Source of the DNA: Dromaius novaehollandiae
Taxonomy: Eukaryota > Chordata > Aves > Casuariiformes > Dromaiidae
Assembly (NCBI RefSeq): GCF_036370855.1
Contig: NC_088105.1
Location: forward strand, 7,879,619-7,943,618
Direction: 5' to 3'
Length of the DNA stretch: 64,000 nt
Part shown: piece by piece, positions 1 to 11,533 of the stretch
How the letters are laid out: every line of letters starts with the position of its first letter
Position numbering within the stretch: position 1 is the first letter of the stretch
Program-made: the position numbers and the translations under genes
The notes under the pieces: model-generated
Told to the model about the DNA's origin: nothing
Database searches by the model: none
What the model saw: only the letters and a program-made list of their open reading frames with translations

Positions 1-125
1 TTCAAAGATGGGAGCCCATTACCATTGTATTATCTGTTCAGCAACTATCACACGAAGAACTGACATGATAGGGCATATTAATCGTCATGTGAATAAAGGA
101 GAAACTGAATCAAGATTTATTACAG
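1..125 (+). CDS. TRMT1L: TRMT1L exon a (zinc finger), cut by window edge
   Basis: Open from base 2 in the frame giving [16 protein letters not shown] and onward. It holds a C2H2 finger (Cys-x2-Cys, then two His after about 12 residues) and ends at a GTAGGT donor at 126 with one base left over. Whether base 1 is the true exon start or an internal base cannot be seen, because the upstream acceptor is outside the window. Confidence 0.9.
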
Positions 126-3100
126 GTAGGTTCTTACTGCTATAAAACGCTGAATATTTTCATACTATATAGTGCATGGGATGACTACGATATGTGGGCG
201 AGAAACATGAGATAAATGCTTAAATTTACTAATGAGAAATCTGCCCATAGCTTTTTAGTTTTTTTTTTTTCCTCAGATGTAAGACTGTTGTGATTTACTC
301 TCTGCATTGACCAGTTACCCTGTTCTTACTGATAAATAATACTCTCTTTCACAGTTAGCTTAGTTTTGAAAATGTAACCTTCTGTCTTTCCAAAAGAATG
401 GAGAGCATGGTGTCCATAAAACAAAACCTGTGTAGAGCATTTCGTGCCTCTATATATTTGGCTTTGTCTGTCCTTAAATCCGTTTTGAGTAAATCTCTAT
501 ACAGTACGTAAATCCTTTGCTCTTTTTATGCCAACTGCATCAGCATAGATTCATAAAACAGGATGGCTTTTTTGGTCCTGGAGAATCATAAACATGTGAG
601 TTGTTCTTTGGTAAATTATAATCCTTTTTGACATTCTCCAGAATTAGACTTTTGTTTTTTAAATGTGGATAAAATAGATCGGAAGGCCAAATCTTAAAAA
701 TTAATTTAACTTCTTTTATTTTGCAAGTTGCTTAAAGTTTATTCTTCATTTAAAATGAGCAAGTTTGCTGCTTAGTTTGCTGCTCTGCTTGTCTCTTACT
801 TTTGTATTGCTTGTCCATTCTCTGGCTAATAAAAAGCATGTTACTGATCAGCTGATGTGTAAGAGTTAAGGCTTTTTGCTACAGCATGAACTGCTTACTG
901 TCGGAAAATCAATCAAATTTTTTGTCTCTGTGGAGATGTATAGGTTTATTGTTCTAGATACAATATAGTACAGATGAGACTGGAGGTTGAGAGCTATGCT
1001 TCATTCTTAAATCCTGTTGTCAATCTGCTGCAGTTTAGGAGTAATAGCTTAGTGTCTGTGGATCAGTTTCCATGTCTAGGAAGCAATAGTAGTATATGTT
1101 TTTATACCTTTTAACTTAAATACTGGAGGTAGAAAGTGCAGTGTGTGTTGTGAAGTATTTTAATCTAACTTTCCCTTCTGAGCTGTTAATACAGGCTGAC
1201 TCATTTGTCACTTCTTATATAAAGCACTTGCATAGGATTATATCTCCTCTTAGAGAGGAGGGGAAATTCACAGATCATATATTTAATACTTCAGAGGCAC
1301 CTGAGCAAAACTTGGCATATAAACATGGAGCAAATGGTAGAGCTGTGCACTGAGATAGAGGTACTCTCTCTGCATATTTGAAAGCAGTACAGAGCAAGCA
1401 GGCTGTGCAGTGAAAGGTAGCTAGTTGAGAGCTAACCAAAATTTCCTGGTCATTCTTGCGTAAATTTTGCTACTGTTAGACTGGGCATAAATTGCCTGGA
1501 GGAATGACAGCATGTGTTTACAGCCATCAAATCAAGAAAGTTTGATTTGCTACAGAATATTTTATACAAAGCCTAAGTGCTTAAATTGTCACTATGCTTG
1601 TGCTATCTATATGCATTTCATGAAGCAGTTTGATAAGTTATGGATATTGGATCAAGGTTTTTGAGGGATTTTGCAGTTCATTGAATTACATTCAGAGCTA
1701 TGTTAGTAGGTTTTTAATTATTTAGTAAGGTATTGTGTTTAAACATGCAAAACAAATGTTTGTCTTCATTTAGATTCTATCATATGTTGTACATAATTAA
1801 GGACCAGAGTGTTCCTTCACTACACTTCATCTAGAGGAATAACACTTCATGCCAGAGACAGAATACTGAGTTCCTTTTCCTCAGATAGAAATGGAGTGAC
1901 CTGAGCCTCCCTGGGAATTTTTGGTATCAAAAGGTGTTTGGAGTAGGCCTCAGGCTCAGGTGCTTCTTTTTTTAAATTTGAGTGGATAAGAGAGCCCAAC
2001 TGAGAAACAAATTTGGTGCTTTATGGAAGAAGATAGTGGTAGAACTTAATCCCTATGCACCACTTTTATGAACACAAGATCATTTGTTTTCTTTTTTTCA
2101 CATATTAGTTAATTGGTTCATGCGTGCTGGTGGGATTACTGCATAATGCCTGTGGAACCAGAGCTCTTGTTATGTGGGAGCAAATTTTCAATTTCATTTG
2201 TCAAATGTGCTAATGTTAATTTCAGTTCTCACTAAATAGTTTCTTCCCCCGCAATTATTTTCTTTTAGCTCCTACTGCCAAGTCTTCTCCAGAAGTGCTG
2301 AAAGAGTCGGACACAGATGTGCAAGTGCTTCCCAACTACTCCACACCTCAGAAAACTGATTCTTATTTCAATCCTAAAATGAAACTCAACAGGTGAGAGA
2401 ACAGGTAGTGGGAGGATGCACCAGAGGGATGGTGAATTTGTAGTGAAAAACTCTTATGCGCTTTGAAAAATAACGCCGTTAACTCTTGTTCTTAGGAATA
2501 ATATTTGGGTAATAAAATGACTGACATAAGCAAAAGATGACCGACATAAGAGAGTTCCATTTGGATGGGCTTTTAATTTGTTTGCTTAGATAATTTCTGT
2601 TAACTTGGAAAAGTTTCTCATCAGAAAATTGTTTTCGTAATGAATAATATTTAAAACCAAGAATGTTATGTGGGAAATATTGTTGTGTCTGAAGCAATTA
2701 AGTATTTTTACATAATAGATAGTTTATGCCAAAGAATAGGATTTGAAAAGAAGAGCACACTTGAAGACTCACTTCATTGTGCACACTTCAGATGTTTCTC
2801 TGTGAACCTCCACAAAGTGTTAAAGCTGGGCACTGCCTCCTCTCCTTCAGCTGAACTGCAGCGTACATATATGGTTTTCATATCCTAGGACTTTTTATAC
2901 GGGCCTTTTTCTCTTGGGGGTCAGATTCTTTCAAGTTGCTTCTCGTACTTGCGTTGAAGAAGATGAAGGAAGAAACACTGTCTTTTTTAGGAGAGTCATA
3001 AATCGTGTCTAAACCACAATTGAAAAGTGCGAGCATTGACACCAAAGTATGGCATGAGGCTTCAGCCCATGCTGACCTTTCATGTTGTCAGTGGCTTTGC

Positions 3101-6100
3101 TGTTAATATTTGAGCTCCCAGATTTCAAGTTAGCTCAGGTAGGCCTGTGAAAGCTAAGATGTGCCTCTGAGAAATGCCATTCCAACTACTGTTATGGTTC
3201 TGTCTACGAGAGCAAGGTCTGTTCCTTGAAACAGCAAAATTCAACTGCTCTGTCATTTTTGAGATCCTTTTCTGCTCAGAACCATTAATAGGGTAATATC
3301 AGATCGTGCTGGGAAAGGAAGAAAAGCACTGTTTACTTTGGAGTGCTAATCACTTTTTCCAGTATTTGAGTAACTAATAAGTTGATTCAGGATCCTACCT
3401 TCTAAAATATTCTGTTCTGACTGTGATGGTGTGTGAAACACCATCACATCCATAAGGGAGGTTAAAAGTAAACCTAACTGTTGGAGTTAAACTTCAAGGG
3501 TAGTTGAGGGTTTTGATTTACAATTCTTATATTTAACAGATTTCAACTAAGTGTTCTAGTAATAAGCTCAAGAAAAACAAGAAGGAGAAAAAGAAAAATT
3601 TATGTTCTCAACTTATTTATGACCCCTTCTTTTATTTTCTAGGCAACTGATATTCTGTGCACTAGCTGTGCTAGCTGAGGAACGGAAACCGATAGAATGT
3701 CTGGATGCATTTGGTGCCACTGGTAAACATACAAGTGCTTTAATCTTTAGCTAATATCCAATAGTATGAGGTTGCAAAAATCAGTAGCAACTAATAGACA
3801 TTGCATATTCAAAATAAGGTGAGGTACACAGTGATTTTCTTCCTTAGGCAGGCAGTCATTAGCGCGCGCGCGCACACACACACACACACGCCTTCAAGAG
3901 TCTGGAATACGGCCATTTAAGAAGACCATAAATAATAAGAAAATCAAAGTTTAATAGTCACCTTGAGGACAGAGGCTTTTCACTTTTAATGCCTGTGAAA
4001 TGCCATGTGTCTGGATCTTTCTAAACTTGCATACAAGGTCCCAGATGTCTTGCAACTTCATGGATGTGGAATTTGGCTGTACAATCAACCTCTGGTTATA
4101 AAATGCTGATGAATCCAAGCTTTCTTTTACAGAAGCATCTCTAATTGGTTACAAAAATTCCGAACATGAACTAAATGTAATGTACTTCTGTCTATGTCTA
4201 TTAACTGTCTGGAACAAAAGTCTGAAGAGATGTGAACTGTTGGCTTTATTAGCAAACAGCTATTCTAAACCTGAGATCATAGTTGAGCGACAGCGGTAAC
4301 TGCTCAGCATTTTGTGTAAAAATTCTTGATAATGTGCTTATTGCGGTTCTGAACCAGGCCACACTTCACAGCTGCATCCTGTTCTGGCATCCCACGCAAG
4401 TTCTGTGGTGTAGTCATAGACTTGACTACAGGAGTCATCAGTAAATGTTTAGAGGCAGCCTAAAAACCTTCACAGTATTTATTTTTGTTTGAGGTTTTAC
4501 TATGGTCTGTCACGGGAGTTTGTCTACACTGGAGCATTAAAGCAAGCTGAGAAGCTTTCCTGCCAAATATGGGTCTAGCTTGCTTCAAAAATTACAGGTC
4601 TTCTCTGTCTGCATCCCCAACTCTAGTTTCAGAAGGTGACGGATAGACTATTGTCTGTTCCGTTACAGACTTCCTCGTGGCTCCTCGCTGACAGAGGTTT
4701 GCCAGCACAGTTTTTGCAGGAGCAAGATGTAAATTTGCATCACACTTCTGTATTACAAGCATTCAAAAGAATGATTTTTTTTCCTTAGCAAAGTCAGTGG
4801 ACCAGAAGCCAACGCCATATTCTGTCATGGAGTTACAATTCTGACTGTGTCTTTCTGTAGGTATAATGGGATTACAATGGGCAAAGCATCTCGGGAGTTC
4901 TGTGAAGGTTACTATTAATGATTGTAATGAAAATTCCGTGGCGATGATTCAGGAAAATTGCCATTTAAACAAAATGAAAGTGATACTGAACGCTAAGGAA
5001 GACGACACTGATGAAGCTATAGAAGATGGAGAAGAGAGTGTTGGCACCATTGAGGTGACAAAAATGGATGCTAATGTTATAATGCATTTGAGATCATTCG
5101 ATTTTATGTAAGTGTTGAGCATTTCTGTTGAAACAGTTTTGTGTTTTTTCTTTCTTTATTCCCTAAATAAAGACTATTTAGGGAAGATGGAATGAAAGAT
5201 AGGGCCAACAATCACTTGTTTGTTTTAAATGTAATAGTATTGTGCCAGAAATGGTGTGAAAAGTGAACATTAATTTAAATATTTTAGAAATAATCACTGG
5301 GAAAATATTTAGTCTTTCTGACATCCTGAATGGAATATAAATGTTTGTGGAAAATTTTAAGCCGAACTGTTTTTCATGTAATTTATTGACTGATGAAAAA
5401 GAAGTGTCAAGTTTATAATTTTTTTCTTACAACTTTTAACTAGTTTAAAATGCATACCTGTGCGTGCATATGTATAGGACTTCATGTTTATTGGATCATT
5501 TATTTTAATCCATTTTGAAGCATATTCATTTACAGGTAAGGTAGCCTGCTACCTTAAAGTTGGGTTTATAGATGCATACGTTCAAAAACTATACAGACAT
5601 AAAAATAAGTCATTGGATTTCTTGTATTGGTTAACATCATGATCTAAGCAAATCAAGCAGCAGGCATTCAGGCTGAAAATCGTGCTGATCAGTACATCAA
5701 CTGGAATGCCTACATTTGAAAATATTTTTGTTCTTATAAGTTTCACTCTCTTTTGAGGATAAAGATAAGCATCAGGCCAATGTTCTTTTAACGATGAACA
5801 GGGTCAATGCAAAGAAATACTGCATTGGCTTTGTGTTGATGTGTATTTTCCAGTATGATGCTGCCTTGACTCTTTCATCTTGACACTTTATCTTCCAGTA
5901 TTCCAAAGTCATTCGTGAGAGGCGTGCTGTAAATGTAAATCCTGTTTTCTTATTTTGTTTTAAAAATCAGCATAGATAATGATTTTAAAATAGTGGTGTC
6001 CTCAGATTAAATCGTTGAGCATCTTTAGATACAGTGTGGGACTTGTTTTGTTTTTTAGCCATTTGGACCCATTTGGAACTTCTGTGAATTACCTGGATTC

Positions 6101-9100
6101 TGCCTTTAGAAATGTAAGAAATCTTGGAATTGTGTCACTGACATCCACAGACATCAGTTCTCTGTACGCAAAGGCCCAGAACGTTGCCCTGCGTCATTAT
6201 GGATGTAACATAGTCAGAACAGAGTACTACAAGGAACTGGCAGCGAGGATAGTAATTGCTTCTGTGGCAAGGTACTGTTGTAACAAATCAGTTCAAATTC
6301 TGGTGGAAAATTATTAGTGATACAAAACTTAGACTGCTGCTGTAGGTTGTGCATATTCAGTTTCCAGAATTCCTTAATTCTAAAAGCCAGACTTCTCAAT
6401 ACAATCTTAATGCTTCATATTTTGTGTGTGTTGCTTTAGGATAATAACTATAAACTGAGCAAGGTGAAAATGCGGAGGTAAGATGTGTGGTGTTTTGTTT
6501 TGGGGCTGGGTTGTATTATTTTTTTGGAAGTAATATACAAAGTTATTACTGGACTTGCGTATCTGAAAATTCTTTTATTCCTGTCACTTTGCAGTAATTA
6601 TAGTGCTGATGAACTTTGTAAAAGTTGGTTAAACTGCTTGAGTGGCTTCTAACTGGGCATTACAGTTAGACTTGCTTTAATGGAAACTGATGTTCACTTC
6701 AGATCCTTAAGCCTGAGGTTTAAACGTTAAATGTAACTGGGCTAACTAATTTTACAGGTGAAGTTTTGTAGTTAAAAAAATTACCTTGTGAGTTCAACAC
6801 AGTGCCTGCAATATTAACTTGTGAAATTAGTCTTTTGCCTATAGATGTTTTCAGTCAGCTAATAACTGAAGACTGAAAAACTGGGCTCTGAGAAAAAAGA
6901 TACAGGTGAGAGGATGGGACAGCTGCTTGGGAAAGACAGGGGGAGAAAATTGAGCGCACAGAGGTCTTCAGTGTACCAGCGTGAAAATACTGACCTGAAA
7001 CGTTCTGGGTTACGTGTTCCAACTCCATTAAAGAATTCTTCCCTCTCGATGCTTACATATTCAGGAACTGTTCACTTAATCCTATAGTCCTCATTTAATT
7101 AACATCTGATGATTTACCATCATGTGTGTCCCTCAAAATTTCTACTCTTTTCAATTTCCATGCAGTTGGTTTATAGTCTTGTTATAATGTTCTGGCAATA
7201 GGTAGGTATGTGGAGAGGAAGATGATGCAGAGAGTAGAATGATGTTCCTAGACATGATAAAAAGGTAAAAATAAGGCTTTCTTAAGCTTATAGGAAGAAA
7301 AGAAGGCATTTAAGAAACAAGTTGTTCCTGATCACTTTTTCAGATCCTTAGTATCTCTTTCTAGAAAAGTGGATGATCTCAAGAATCTTTCAGCAGGTTC
7401 AAGTATCTGTGGAAATACTAGTCGGCGGAATTCAGTAGAAATGTCTTTTCTTTCTTTCGTAGAGCTGCAGCTCGTTGTAACAAAGGCATTGAAGTTTTAC
7501 TTGCAGTAGCTCTAGAACATTTTGTTCTAGTAGTGGTCAGAGTTTTGAGGGGACCATCTCCTGCAGATGATTCAGCAAAGAAAATTAAGTATCTCATCCA
7601 TTGCCAGTGGTGTGAAGAGAGAATTTTTCAGAGAGAGAGTAGTATGGTAGAAGGTAAATTGATTTTCCTTTCCACTTTCTAGAAGGTCTGATTTCTGTAC
7701 ATCTGTTTTTATGTTTATTTAGGCTGTGTTTACATCCCTTTAGTAAAGTAGTACTTGCATTTAATGCAACAATAAGTTTATGTATGAAGTGGCACAGGTA
7801 TTTCTAATGTAACAATATCTGTTTTAAGGTAATGGATTAGATTAGTTGTCCAGGTGGATTCCACTGCAAATGTATGTTCTGTCTAGGCATAAATTCTGTA
7901 CTCCCACCAGCGGTGGCTGTTGAAGCTGCCTTGATGCCTGATAAGCCCTTGGATCCATCCTTTCCACAAAAGGCATGAAGAATGGTGCAGCCTTGGTTAT
8001 CATGCTGTTCCTCCATACAGTGGCAGCTTGATAGACTTAGGTATCAGGTTATTATTCTAGAGACCTTGTTTCTTAGGTGTTTGTTGTAGTATACAGTTCT
8101 GTTTTGTAAATTCATGCAAGTGCTGCAACGCATGTTTTCTTAAATCAGATTTATAACTTATGCCATGTATGTGAGAACTGTTGAGCTCCCTTTTCCACTT
8201 GGTACTAACAACTTCAGATTTTCATAGTAGTGTGCTCTTTTATAAGCTTCCTGACTTCCCTGTGAAAATTAAACTCCATTGGGTTAAGTCATTTTTAGCA
8301 GTTCAGAAGAGTAAACAAGAGCCAAGAGATTTTCTTTAATTTTTGCAGAGAACAGTCCACATTCACTGTGAGTTCTTCTGCCTCTCAGTTAATTTCAGCT
8401 ACTTTGTAATGTAGTATACCTTAAAGAGTATCACCTTCCCCTCAGATTAATCAAAGCAGCTTCTAGGGTAAAAGCTGACTGTGCACAATTGTGTCTATAC
8501 GCTAGTTAGCTTAATTTTTGTCTCCCGTCTCTACTAAGAGGTGATGGCTAGGCAGAGGGCAGTATGAATGCATATGAAAGCAAGAAGTGTATTTGCTTCA
8601 CAGTAACAGGTTCTTCCGGATGCTTGTTTTCACCTGGATCTCCAGAGCACTCTTCTCACTACAGTTTTTTGGGTACCTAAACTACTAATGGGTGGTTATG
8701 TCTTTTAATGCCTTACTGAAAGTCGGGTGCAAGAACATGTAATTAACTTTTTAAAAAAATGCAGTCTTCTATTTTAATAACAGAAATGAGTAACAGATTA
8801 GTGCAATGTTATGGTAGAGATCTTAATTAGTAAATGAATTGTTTACTTCATGCCTTACATACTTGCAAGGAAGCTGACTTAAGGCTTAGGAAATTTGGAG
8901 CTAGGCTGTATTTTGTATATGTAAATGACTGATGCTTTCTGGATTTTCTTTTTTATTCCTATCTATTGTTATACTGGAAATGTACTTGCATAATTATAGG
9001 AAGGCTGATAATCTCATTACTTGAAATCTGCCAAGATACATAAAAAGCGATGTGGCTAGTTGCATTTTTTTTGTTTAATGTCAATTTAACAATGGTAGGA

Positions 9101-11533
9101 GACTCATCACTCACTAAATCGTCATAAGCACTGCTTGACAGAATTGAGAATGGGGTCATGTTTTTGATGCTGCTTGCCCTTCTAAATACCTCCGTTTAAA
9201 GTGAGCTACTATTTCGCATCTGTATCACCTCTTTTTAATGAAGTAAGCATTACAGACTGTATTTCAAAGTAACTTAAATCCTGTTTTTCTGTTGTAGAAA
9301 ACCCTTATCAGCAGCTACCTTGTGATTGTTATGGCAGTATGCCTGGAAAGACAGCAGTAGTTCTCGGACCTCTCTGGTACGTACACAACACAACAGAGAA
9401 CCACAGAGTAATTCAGAGCAGAAGGGACCACTGGAGGTCATCTAGTCAGTTATATAATAAAAATGTAAGTCTGCTGAGTATTTTAACCCTACAAAGTGTA
9501 TACCTAGCAACTGGGAGGAATTCAGTAAACTTCTAATGAATACCCTCCTAAATTCCTAATGCCATTGGAAACAAAGCAATTGAGTATCATTAAGTTACAA
9601 ACACAGTCAGCCTGATGCAACGCTTGCATGCAGTGTCATCTCATTGCCATTTACTTGTGTGAGAGATTTTTAAAGTAACTTTTTGCTTTAATTAAGAAGT
9701 GTTGAATTTTCACTGTTCTCCTTATTTCATAGGTCAGGAGCTCTCTTTAACACTGGATTTCTGAGAAGGATGCTCTTTGAGGCTCTTCAGTACGGTTTAG
9801 AGGAAACTCAGCCACTTCTGAAGACATTAGTTTGTGAAGCAGAGTGCACAACTTTAAAGCAGTTTTCTATTCACAGTTCTACTGATGAGAACAAACAAGG
9901 TAGGACAAATGGCAAACTGTTCACAAAAAATACTAGCTTTGTGGTGATTTAGAGAGGTACCTCTCCTTGCTAACTCAGTGCCAACAGCAGCAGCATATAC
10001 TTAAAAAAGGCAAGAAAATCTTTGTTGCTTTGTATGCAGTACAGGACTTGTCAGATCTCGTCAGACAACCCTGGATGCTATAAATACAGTAGGGTCTGTG
10101 AGAGGCAGAGTGCTGGATTTAAATATCTTTAATCAGTATGGCAGATCTTTAGCTAAATAAATAAAATGCAGACATGTTGACTGCCATTAAAATCCCACAG
10201 AGTCACTGAAGGAGTTGGAAATGGAAGTGTCCGTTAGTTCTGCAGCTCACCCGGATCCTCACCTGAGAGTCCCTGCTGTTAGGAAGAGAGGTTTCCACCT
10301 ATCATGCTCTGTGTTCTCTGAGAAACTGCAAATCAGTGTGCCAAAAGGAATGGCTTTAGTAAAATGAAACAGGGCCTAAACTTACCTCCAGGTAGAGTAA
10401 AATTAAATCATATTTTGAGTATTTCCTGTAGATTGAAAATTAGTGATTTAGTAAGTGAAAGTTACCCATGCCTCTGACTATACTTCTTTAGACCTAGAAT
10501 GTGGAGTTAGTCCTTTCTGTTTAAATAGGGCATTTTGTCATTTTACTATCCTACAGTAAACTTAATTTTGACTTTTAATTGTATTCTAGAAGAGTGTGGT
10601 GTATATATCAAAACACCAGATACTTCAGCAGAATTCTACTTGATACATGGTAAGTAGATTGTTTTTGGTGCAACTCCAGCACTTTCATGTTAAACTATTG
10701 CTTAGTGTTCACTTTTTATATATATAAAAACAAGCGCGTGCACACGCACGCACACTCTTGTACTCAGGAGTTACTTTCCCATTGAGTACTGACTTTACTG
10801 AAAGGCAACACACTAATATTTCATGAAGTGTACTTAGCTTCAGTTGTTATTACTGAAAATGGTGTGTTAATTAAATTCAGGCTAGACTTTAACCCTGCAA
10901 AATTTAACTTAGGAAAACAGAAAGGTGTAGTTGCAATGTGGCTTTTTTGTATCTGGTGTTCTGAGCTTACTGGTTTCACTGGTATTCTTTGTGGTCCAGG
11001 AAAAAGAAAAAGTAATGAAGTGATTCGAAATACAACAAAACGACAAAAATGTGAGAGCAGTGCTGAGCACCCTGCGTTTTACTACAATATCCATAGACAC
11101 AGTATTAAAGGAATGAACATGCCAAAGTAAGGTTTTTATTTAAAAAGTCATACATTACTGTGATAACTTGCATCGAATCAGCCTTATTAGCAGTAACACC
11201 TTTTTAAATGGCTTTTGCAGGTTAAATAAGTTCTTAAGCTATCTCTCTAAAGCTGGATACAGAGTAAGTAGAACCCATTTTGATCCTATGGGAGTTCGCA
11301 CAAATGCACCGTTGGCACAGTTTAAGGCTATCCTTGTGAAGTACAGCACTCCCACGTACACCGGGGGGCAAGCGGAAGGCCCTGTCCATCTGAACGAAGA
11401 TCTCCAGGTAGGAGACCACGTTCAAGCTGCTGTAGATGGCAAAGCAGGAGATGGTGAGATTCTGGAAGATAAGAAGTCTGGAGTTACTGCCATGGTCACA
11501 AAAGACTGCCCTACGCCTTGTGCAGCTGACTAA
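1..11533 (+). CDS. TRMT1L: TRMT1L, tRNA methyltransferase 1-like (3' part, 11 exons)
   Basis: Gene-level entry. Coding exons are 1-125, 2269-2392, 3643-3722, 4861-5107, 6059-6271, 7463-7653, 9298-9376, 9733-9899, 10590-10649, 11000-11126 and 11221-11533; all visible introns are GT-AG and the frame stays open through 574 residues to a TAA. The order is a C2H2-type zinc finger (exon 1), a linker, then a TRM1-family class I methyltransferase domain: SAM-binding loop around DAFGATG (exons 3-4), acidic helix end VTINDCNEN (exon 4), and the family motif LDPFG (exon 5). Cysteine pairs follow (HCQWC in exon 6, PCDCYG in exon 7), then the conserved HRHSIKGMN and [11 protein letters not shown] blocks. 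From memory, it agrees closely with mammalian TRMT1L (about 733 residues) except in the C-terminal tail. The family dimethylates guanosine near position 26/27 of tRNA; TRMT1L has been linked to tRNA-Tyr and to the nucleus/nucleolus. The first about 170 residues and the promoter lie left of the window. Confidence 0.96.
2269..2392 (+). CDS. TRMT1L: TRMT1L exon b (linker)
   Basis: The acceptor TTTTCTTTTAG ends at 2268 and the donor AG|GTGAGA starts at 2393. It encodes a linker rich in Ser and Lys, then [16 protein letters not shown], which opens the methyltransferase domain. The first part (APTAKSSPE) is where it departs most from the mammalian protein. Confidence 0.93.
3643..3722 (+). CDS. TRMT1L: TRMT1L exon c (SAM-binding motif start)
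   Basis: The acceptor TTTTCTAG ends at 3642 and the donor G|GTAAAC starts at 3723. It encodes [18 protein letters not shown], then CLDAFGATG, the glycine-containing loop that binds S-adenosylmethionine in TRM1-type methyltransferases. The motif is split by the following intron. Confidence 0.94.
3862..3890. repeat. TRMT1L: (GC)n(AC)n microsatellite in TRMT1L intron
   Basis: An alternating purine-pyrimidine run, GC repeats passing directly into AC repeats, 139 bases after a TRMT1L exon. Such runs favour Z-DNA. Confidence 0.95.
4861..5107 (+). CDS. TRMT1L: TRMT1L exon d (methyltransferase core)
   Basis: The acceptor CTTTCTGTAG ends at 4860 and the donor AT|GTAAGT starts at 5108. It completes the SAM loop ([11 protein letters not shown]), then gives [11 protein letters not shown], whose acidic residue is expected to contact the SAM ribose. 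An acidic insert of about 25 residues (rich in Glu/Asp) precedes [12 protein letters not shown]. Confidence 0.95.
6059..6271 (+). CDS. TRMT1L: TRMT1L exon e (LDPFG catalytic motif)
   Basis: The acceptor TTGTTTTTTAG ends at 6058 and the donor AG|GTACTG starts at 6272. It encodes [18 protein letters not shown], carrying the Asp-Pro-Phe-Gly motif IV of the TRM1 family, then the conserved [12 protein letters not shown] block and [17 protein letters not shown] inside the exon at about 6112 looks like a donor, but skipping to it would delete this conserved block, so it is read through. Confidence 0.95.
7463..7653 (+). CDS. TRMT1L: TRMT1L exon f
   Basis: The acceptor TTTCTTTCGTAG ends at 7462 and the donor G|GTAAAT starts at 7654. 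It encodes [20 protein letters not shown], a hydrophobic strand ([10 protein letters not shown]) and [10 protein letters not shown], whose two cysteines probably contribute to the zinc-binding region of the TRM1 fold. Confidence 0.95.
9298..9376 (+). CDS. TRMT1L: TRMT1L exon g
   Basis: The acceptor TTCTGTTGTAG ends at 9297. The exon ends ...CTCTCTG before a GTACGT donor at 9377. It encodes [20 protein letters not shown] and the start of GPLW. Reading past the donor enters a CR1 fragment, so the end is well fixed. Confidence 0.94.
9385..9460 (-). mobile_element. Short CR1 LINE 3'-end fragment
   Basis: The stretch around agaagggaccactggaggtc, followed by atctagtc, is the reverse complement of the conserved CR1 3' end. 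It starts within about 10-50 bases of the TRMT1L exon g donor. Diverged and short. Confidence 0.6.
9733..9899 (+). CDS. TRMT1L: TRMT1L exon h
   Basis: The acceptor TTATTTCATAG ends at 9732 and the donor G|GTAGGA starts at 9900. It encodes [20 protein letters not shown] and a helical stretch ending [12 protein letters not shown]. The frame joins exon g through a split Trp codon. Confidence 0.94.
10590..10649 (+). CDS. TRMT1L: TRMT1L exon i (short)
   Basis: This is a 60-base exon between an acceptor GTATTCTAG ending at 10589 and a donor G|GTAAGT starting at 10650. It encodes [20 protein letters not shown], matching the poorly conserved loop after the SIHSS block of mammalian TRMT1L. Confidence 0.9.
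10734..10755. repeat. TRMT1L: Alternating GC/CA-rich tract in TRMT1L intron
   Basis: gcgcgtgcacacgcacgcac, preceded by a short TA run; a second alternating purine-pyrimidine stretch in the same gene. Confidence 0.85.
11000..11126 (+). CDS. TRMT1L: TRMT1L exon j (KRKSNE / HRHSIKGMN)
   Basis: The acceptor TTTGTGGTCCAG ends at 10999 and the donor AA|GTAAGG starts at 11127. It encodes a basic stretch ([17 protein letters not shown]) that could serve as a nuclear localisation signal, then [17 protein letters not shown], strongly conserved in the TRM1 family. Confidence 0.95.
11221..11533 (+). CDS. TRMT1L: TRMT1L last exon with stop codon
   Basis: The acceptor GGCTTTTGCAG ends at 11220; the TAA stop is at 11531-11533. 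It encodes [20 protein letters not shown] and [11 protein letters not shown], then [11 protein letters not shown]. After this last conserved block comes a tail of about 53 residues rich in Glu, Asp, Ala and Gly. From memory, this tail is longer than in mammals and differs in sequence. Confidence 0.95.

Noticed and set aside
6112..6120. Donor-like GTAAGA within TRMT1L exon e.
   Set aside because: Using it would remove the strongly conserved segment after the LDPFG motif; the reading frame and conservation continue to 6271.
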